Part shown: positions 62,363-64,000 of the stretch, one piece after another
Numbering within the stretch: position 1 is the first letter of the stretch
Layout of the letters: every line of letters begins with the position of its first letter
NCBI RefSeq assembly: GCF_000253255.1
Contig: NC_015580.1
Coordinates: 3,113,001-3,177,000, forward strand
Direction of reading: 5' to 3'
From: Novosphingobium sp. PP1Y
GTDB lineage: Bacteria; Pseudomonadota; Alphaproteobacteria; Sphingomonadales; Sphingomonadaceae
Length of the DNA: 64,000 bases
Program-made: the position numbers and the translations under genes
Notes under the pieces: model-generated
What the model was told of the DNA's origin: nothing
Seen by the model: the letters and a program-made list of their open reading frames with translations, nothing else
The model's database searches: none

Positions 62363-63115
62363 ATGAAACGCCTGAGCCTGATTGCCGCCGCCGCGCTTGC
62401 CACTGCCATCGCGCCGCCGGCTCTTGCCCAGCAGAGCGATGTCGTGCCCGCCATTGCGGCGGGGCATACGCTCCTGACTGTCACTGCACAGGGCAGTTCC
62501 ACGCGCACACCCGACATGGCGGGCTACACCGCCGGTGTCGCCACGCAGGGTCGCACCGCCAGCGAAGCGCTATCCGCCAATTCGCGGCAGATGACGCAGG
62601 TCATGGCTGCACTGAAGAAGGCGGGTATCGCCGACAAGGACATCCAGACCAGCAATCTCAGCCTCAACCCGGTCTATTCGCAGCCCAAGCGCCAGCCCGA
62701 CGGCAGCTATGACAGCGATACCCGGACTATCGTCGGCTACGAGGCCAACAACAACGTCATGGTGCGCCAGCGCAAGCTGGACGACATGGGCAAGGTAATC
62801 GACGCACTGGTCAGCGCGGGCGCCAACCAGGTCAACGGCCCCAACTTCATGCTGGCCGAACCGGATGCGGCGAGCGACGAGTCCCGGATCGACGCCATGA
62901 AGCAGGCGCGCGCACGCGCAGAGCTTTACGCGAAAGCGGCAGGCTTGCGCGTGGTGCGGATCATCTCGATCAGCGAGAGCGGCGGTTATGCACCGCGGCC
63001 GATGCCGATGGCCGTGCGCATGGAATCGAGCAAGGTCGGTGCGGCTCCGCCGGTCGCCGCGGGTGAGCTGGAACTCAACACCAGCGTCACGGTCCAGTTC
63101 GAACTGGCGCCCTGA
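62363..63115 (+). CDS. SIMPL-domain (DUF541) periplasmic protein
   Basis: A 250-residue exported protein with a classical signal peptide (MKRLSLIAAAALATAIAPPA then LAQQ). The mature part is a SIMPL/DUF541 domain as in BP26/OMP28: VTAQGSSTRTPDMAGYTAGV, IQTSNLSLNPVYSQPK and ARARAELYAKAAGLRV near residue 185. Family members form oligomeric channels or act in oxidative stress; the role is not settled. GGAGAG precedes the ATG. It is placed between pyrF and trpF. Confidence 0.85.
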   Translation: MKRLSLIAAAALATAIAPPALAQQSDVVPAIAAGHTLLTVTAQGSSTRTPDMAGYTAGVATQGRTASEALSANSRQMTQVMAALKKAGIADKDIQTSNLSLNPVYSQPKRQPDGSYDSDTRTIVGYEANNNVMVRQRKLDDMGKVIDALVSAGANQVNGPNFMLAEPDAASDESRIDAMKQARARAELYAKAAGLRVVRIISISESGGYAPRPMPMAVRMESSKVGAAPPVAAGELELNTSVTVQFELAP

Positions 63116-63131
63116 CGCCCGGACATCGTCC

Positions 63132-63554
63132 TCAGTTCAACATCATGTCCTGCGACTGGATGTCGTAGCGCACCAGCGCCAACGCATTCCCCTCGCCGCG
63201 ACGATAGACGAATTCCTCGGTGCCGGTGCCTTTCTCGAACGTGGTCTGCATGATCACGGTCACGAAAGTGCCACCGGTTCCGGTGTTCACGTTGAGGCTG
63301 ACCTGCTGGCTGTCCTTCACGCCGCCCAGCTTGCGATGGACCGCCTCGAGCAGCTTTTCGAACTTCGCCTTTTCCGTGTTCTTGCGAAGATCGGGATCCG
63401 CTGAGATCCAGATCTTCTTCCATTGCCCACCATCCAGCGCGGCGTGGAACTGGCCCACTTCGACCCTCGCGTCCTTCACCGACTCCTTGATCCCGCAGCC
63501 CGCCAGCATTGCGGCGGCGGCAAATGGCATTAGATAGCGCGCGACACGGTACAT
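63132..63554 (-). CDS. putative lipoprotein, DUF4019-like
   Basis: A 140-residue protein with a lipobox (AAAMLAGCG) near residue 18. The mature part (ESVKDARVEVGQFHAALDGG then QWKKIWISADPDLRKNT) has the DUF4019-like pattern, a small nuclear-transport-factor-like fold. It ends FVYRRGEGNALALVRYDIQS. I start it at ATG 63554, which opens a clean signal sequence. It converges on the SIMPL gene and is divergent from trpF. Function unknown. Confidence 0.72.
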   Translation of the reverse strand: MYRVARYLMPFAAAAMLAGCGIKESVKDARVEVGQFHAALDGGQWKKIWISADPDLRKNTEKAKFEKLLEAVHRKLGGVKDSQQVSLNVNTGTGGTFVTVIMQTTFEKGTGTEEFVYRRGEGNALALVRYDIQSQDMMLN

Positions 63555-63604
63555 CTTCGTCCCCGGCAATGACTGGGGGCCATTACATAGGCGACGACTG
63601 CGCG

Positions 63605-64000
63605 ATGCCAACACCCGAGATCAAGATTTGCGGAATCCGCGAGCCCGGTTCGCTCGATGCGGCGATCCGCGCGCGCGCCGCCTTTGCCGGGTTCGTCTTC
63701 TTCCCCAGGAGCCCGCGCAATGTCACGACTGCTGAAGCTGCAGCTCTGTCCGCCCGTGCACAGGGACGCATTTTCCGCGTGGGCCTGTTCGTCGATGCCG
63801 ACGATGCCATGCTCGGCGAAGCGGTGGCCGCAGCCCGGCTCGACGTCCTGCAGCTCCACGGCAAGGAAACGCCCGAGCGTGCCGCCCAACTGCGCGCACG
63901 CTTCGGCATTCCCGTTTGGAAGGCGCTTTCGGTGGCGAGCGAAACGGATGTCGCGCGCGCCGATAGTTATGCCGGCGCCGTCGACCGGGTTCTGTTCGAC
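63605..64000 (+). CDS. trpF: phosphoribosylanthranilate isomerase (cut off by window end)
   Basis: The first 132 codons of TrpF, the third step of tryptophan synthesis. The start PEIKICGIREPGSLDAAI matches the TrpF KICGI motif, and FVFFPRSPRNVT is the second family motif. GLFVDAD and LDVLQLHGKETPE follow. The frame is open to the window end. It is divergent from the lipoprotein, and trpB probably follows outside the window. Start is ATG 63605; no strong ribosome site is visible. Confidence 0.93.
   Translation, partial: MPTPEIKICGIREPGSLDAAIRARAAFAGFVFFPRSPRNVTTAEAAALSARAQGRIFRVGLFVDADDAMLGEAVAAARLDVLQLHGKETPERAAQLRARFGIPVWKALSVASETDVARADSYAGAVDRVLFD

Overview
The window is about 65% GC, densely packed with genes, and looks like chromosomal core sequence from an alphaproteobacterium of the order Sphingomonadales, most likely Novosphingobium or a close relative. 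Three things point there: the gene families and their order (pccB-thiolase-mce-scpA-bioB-pccA, lepB-rnc-era, btaA-btaB, lapA-pyrF-trpF), a CYP101-like cytochrome P450, and several small protein families typical of sphingomonads. I see no insertion sequence, prophage, CRISPR array, rRNA or tRNA gene. The genus is an inference; the order is fairly secure.

Layout. (1) 75-1765: a DUF3008 protein and a POT-family peptide transporter. (2) 1773-12904, all on the minus strand: a propionyl-CoA to succinyl-CoA module (pccB, thiolase, epimerase, B12-dependent mutase, pccA) with biotin synthase, a DUF3445 protein, an LprI-like envelope protein, a CsaA-like protein and a thioesterase. (3) 13067-19635, minus: a CtaG-like oxidase assembly protein, glutathione reductase, an S8 protease lipoprotein and pgi. 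(4) 19777-23432, plus: lepB, rnc, era and a GDSL hydrolase. (5) 23463-29777, minus: an MFS exporter, a 59-residue HTH protein, topA, dprA and plsY. (6) 29872-34139, plus: murI with a coupled metallo-beta-lactamase-like protein, hemA and an old-yellow-enzyme homologue. (7) 34224-38364, minus: a three-gene polyamine cluster (ornithine decarboxylase, carboxynorspermidine decarboxylase, carboxynorspermidine dehydrogenase) with a long structured leader before the first enzyme. (8) 38582-42565, plus: btaA-btaB for betaine lipids, a PLP lyase, a MAPEG protein and two small unknowns. (9) 42596-47565, minus: ilvD, a lipoprotein, nnrD and an RNA methyltransferase. (10) 47777-64000, mixed strands: ispE with an N-formylglutamate amidohydrolase, ETF-QO, a divergent UDG-fold protein, a lytic transglycosylase, moaB, the P450, an arylamine N-acetyltransferase, pgm, a membrane-anchored LuxR-type HTH protein, purB, lapA, pyrF, a SIMPL protein, a lipoprotein and the start of trpF.

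How it fits together. Region 2 is a near-complete route for odd-chain and branched acyl-CoA catabolism, with local supply of the biotin that PccA needs. Closely similar inverted repeats sit upstream of pccB and of the ETF-QO gene 38 kb away, which suggests one repressor controls both propionyl-CoA entry and the electron outlet of acyl-CoA dehydrogenases. Region 7 would make spermidine from ornithine by the carboxyspermidine route. Region 8 would make phosphorus-free membrane lipid and carries a PHO-box-like repeat.

The observations most worth checking are the paired operators, the polyamine leader RNA, the Pho-box before btaAB, a 40-nt perfectly alternating pyrimidine-purine tract in the topA leader, the metallo-beta-lactamase-like protein coupled to murI, and the tail-anchored HTH protein beside an RNA-rich intergenic region. 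I found no clearly new multi-gene system.
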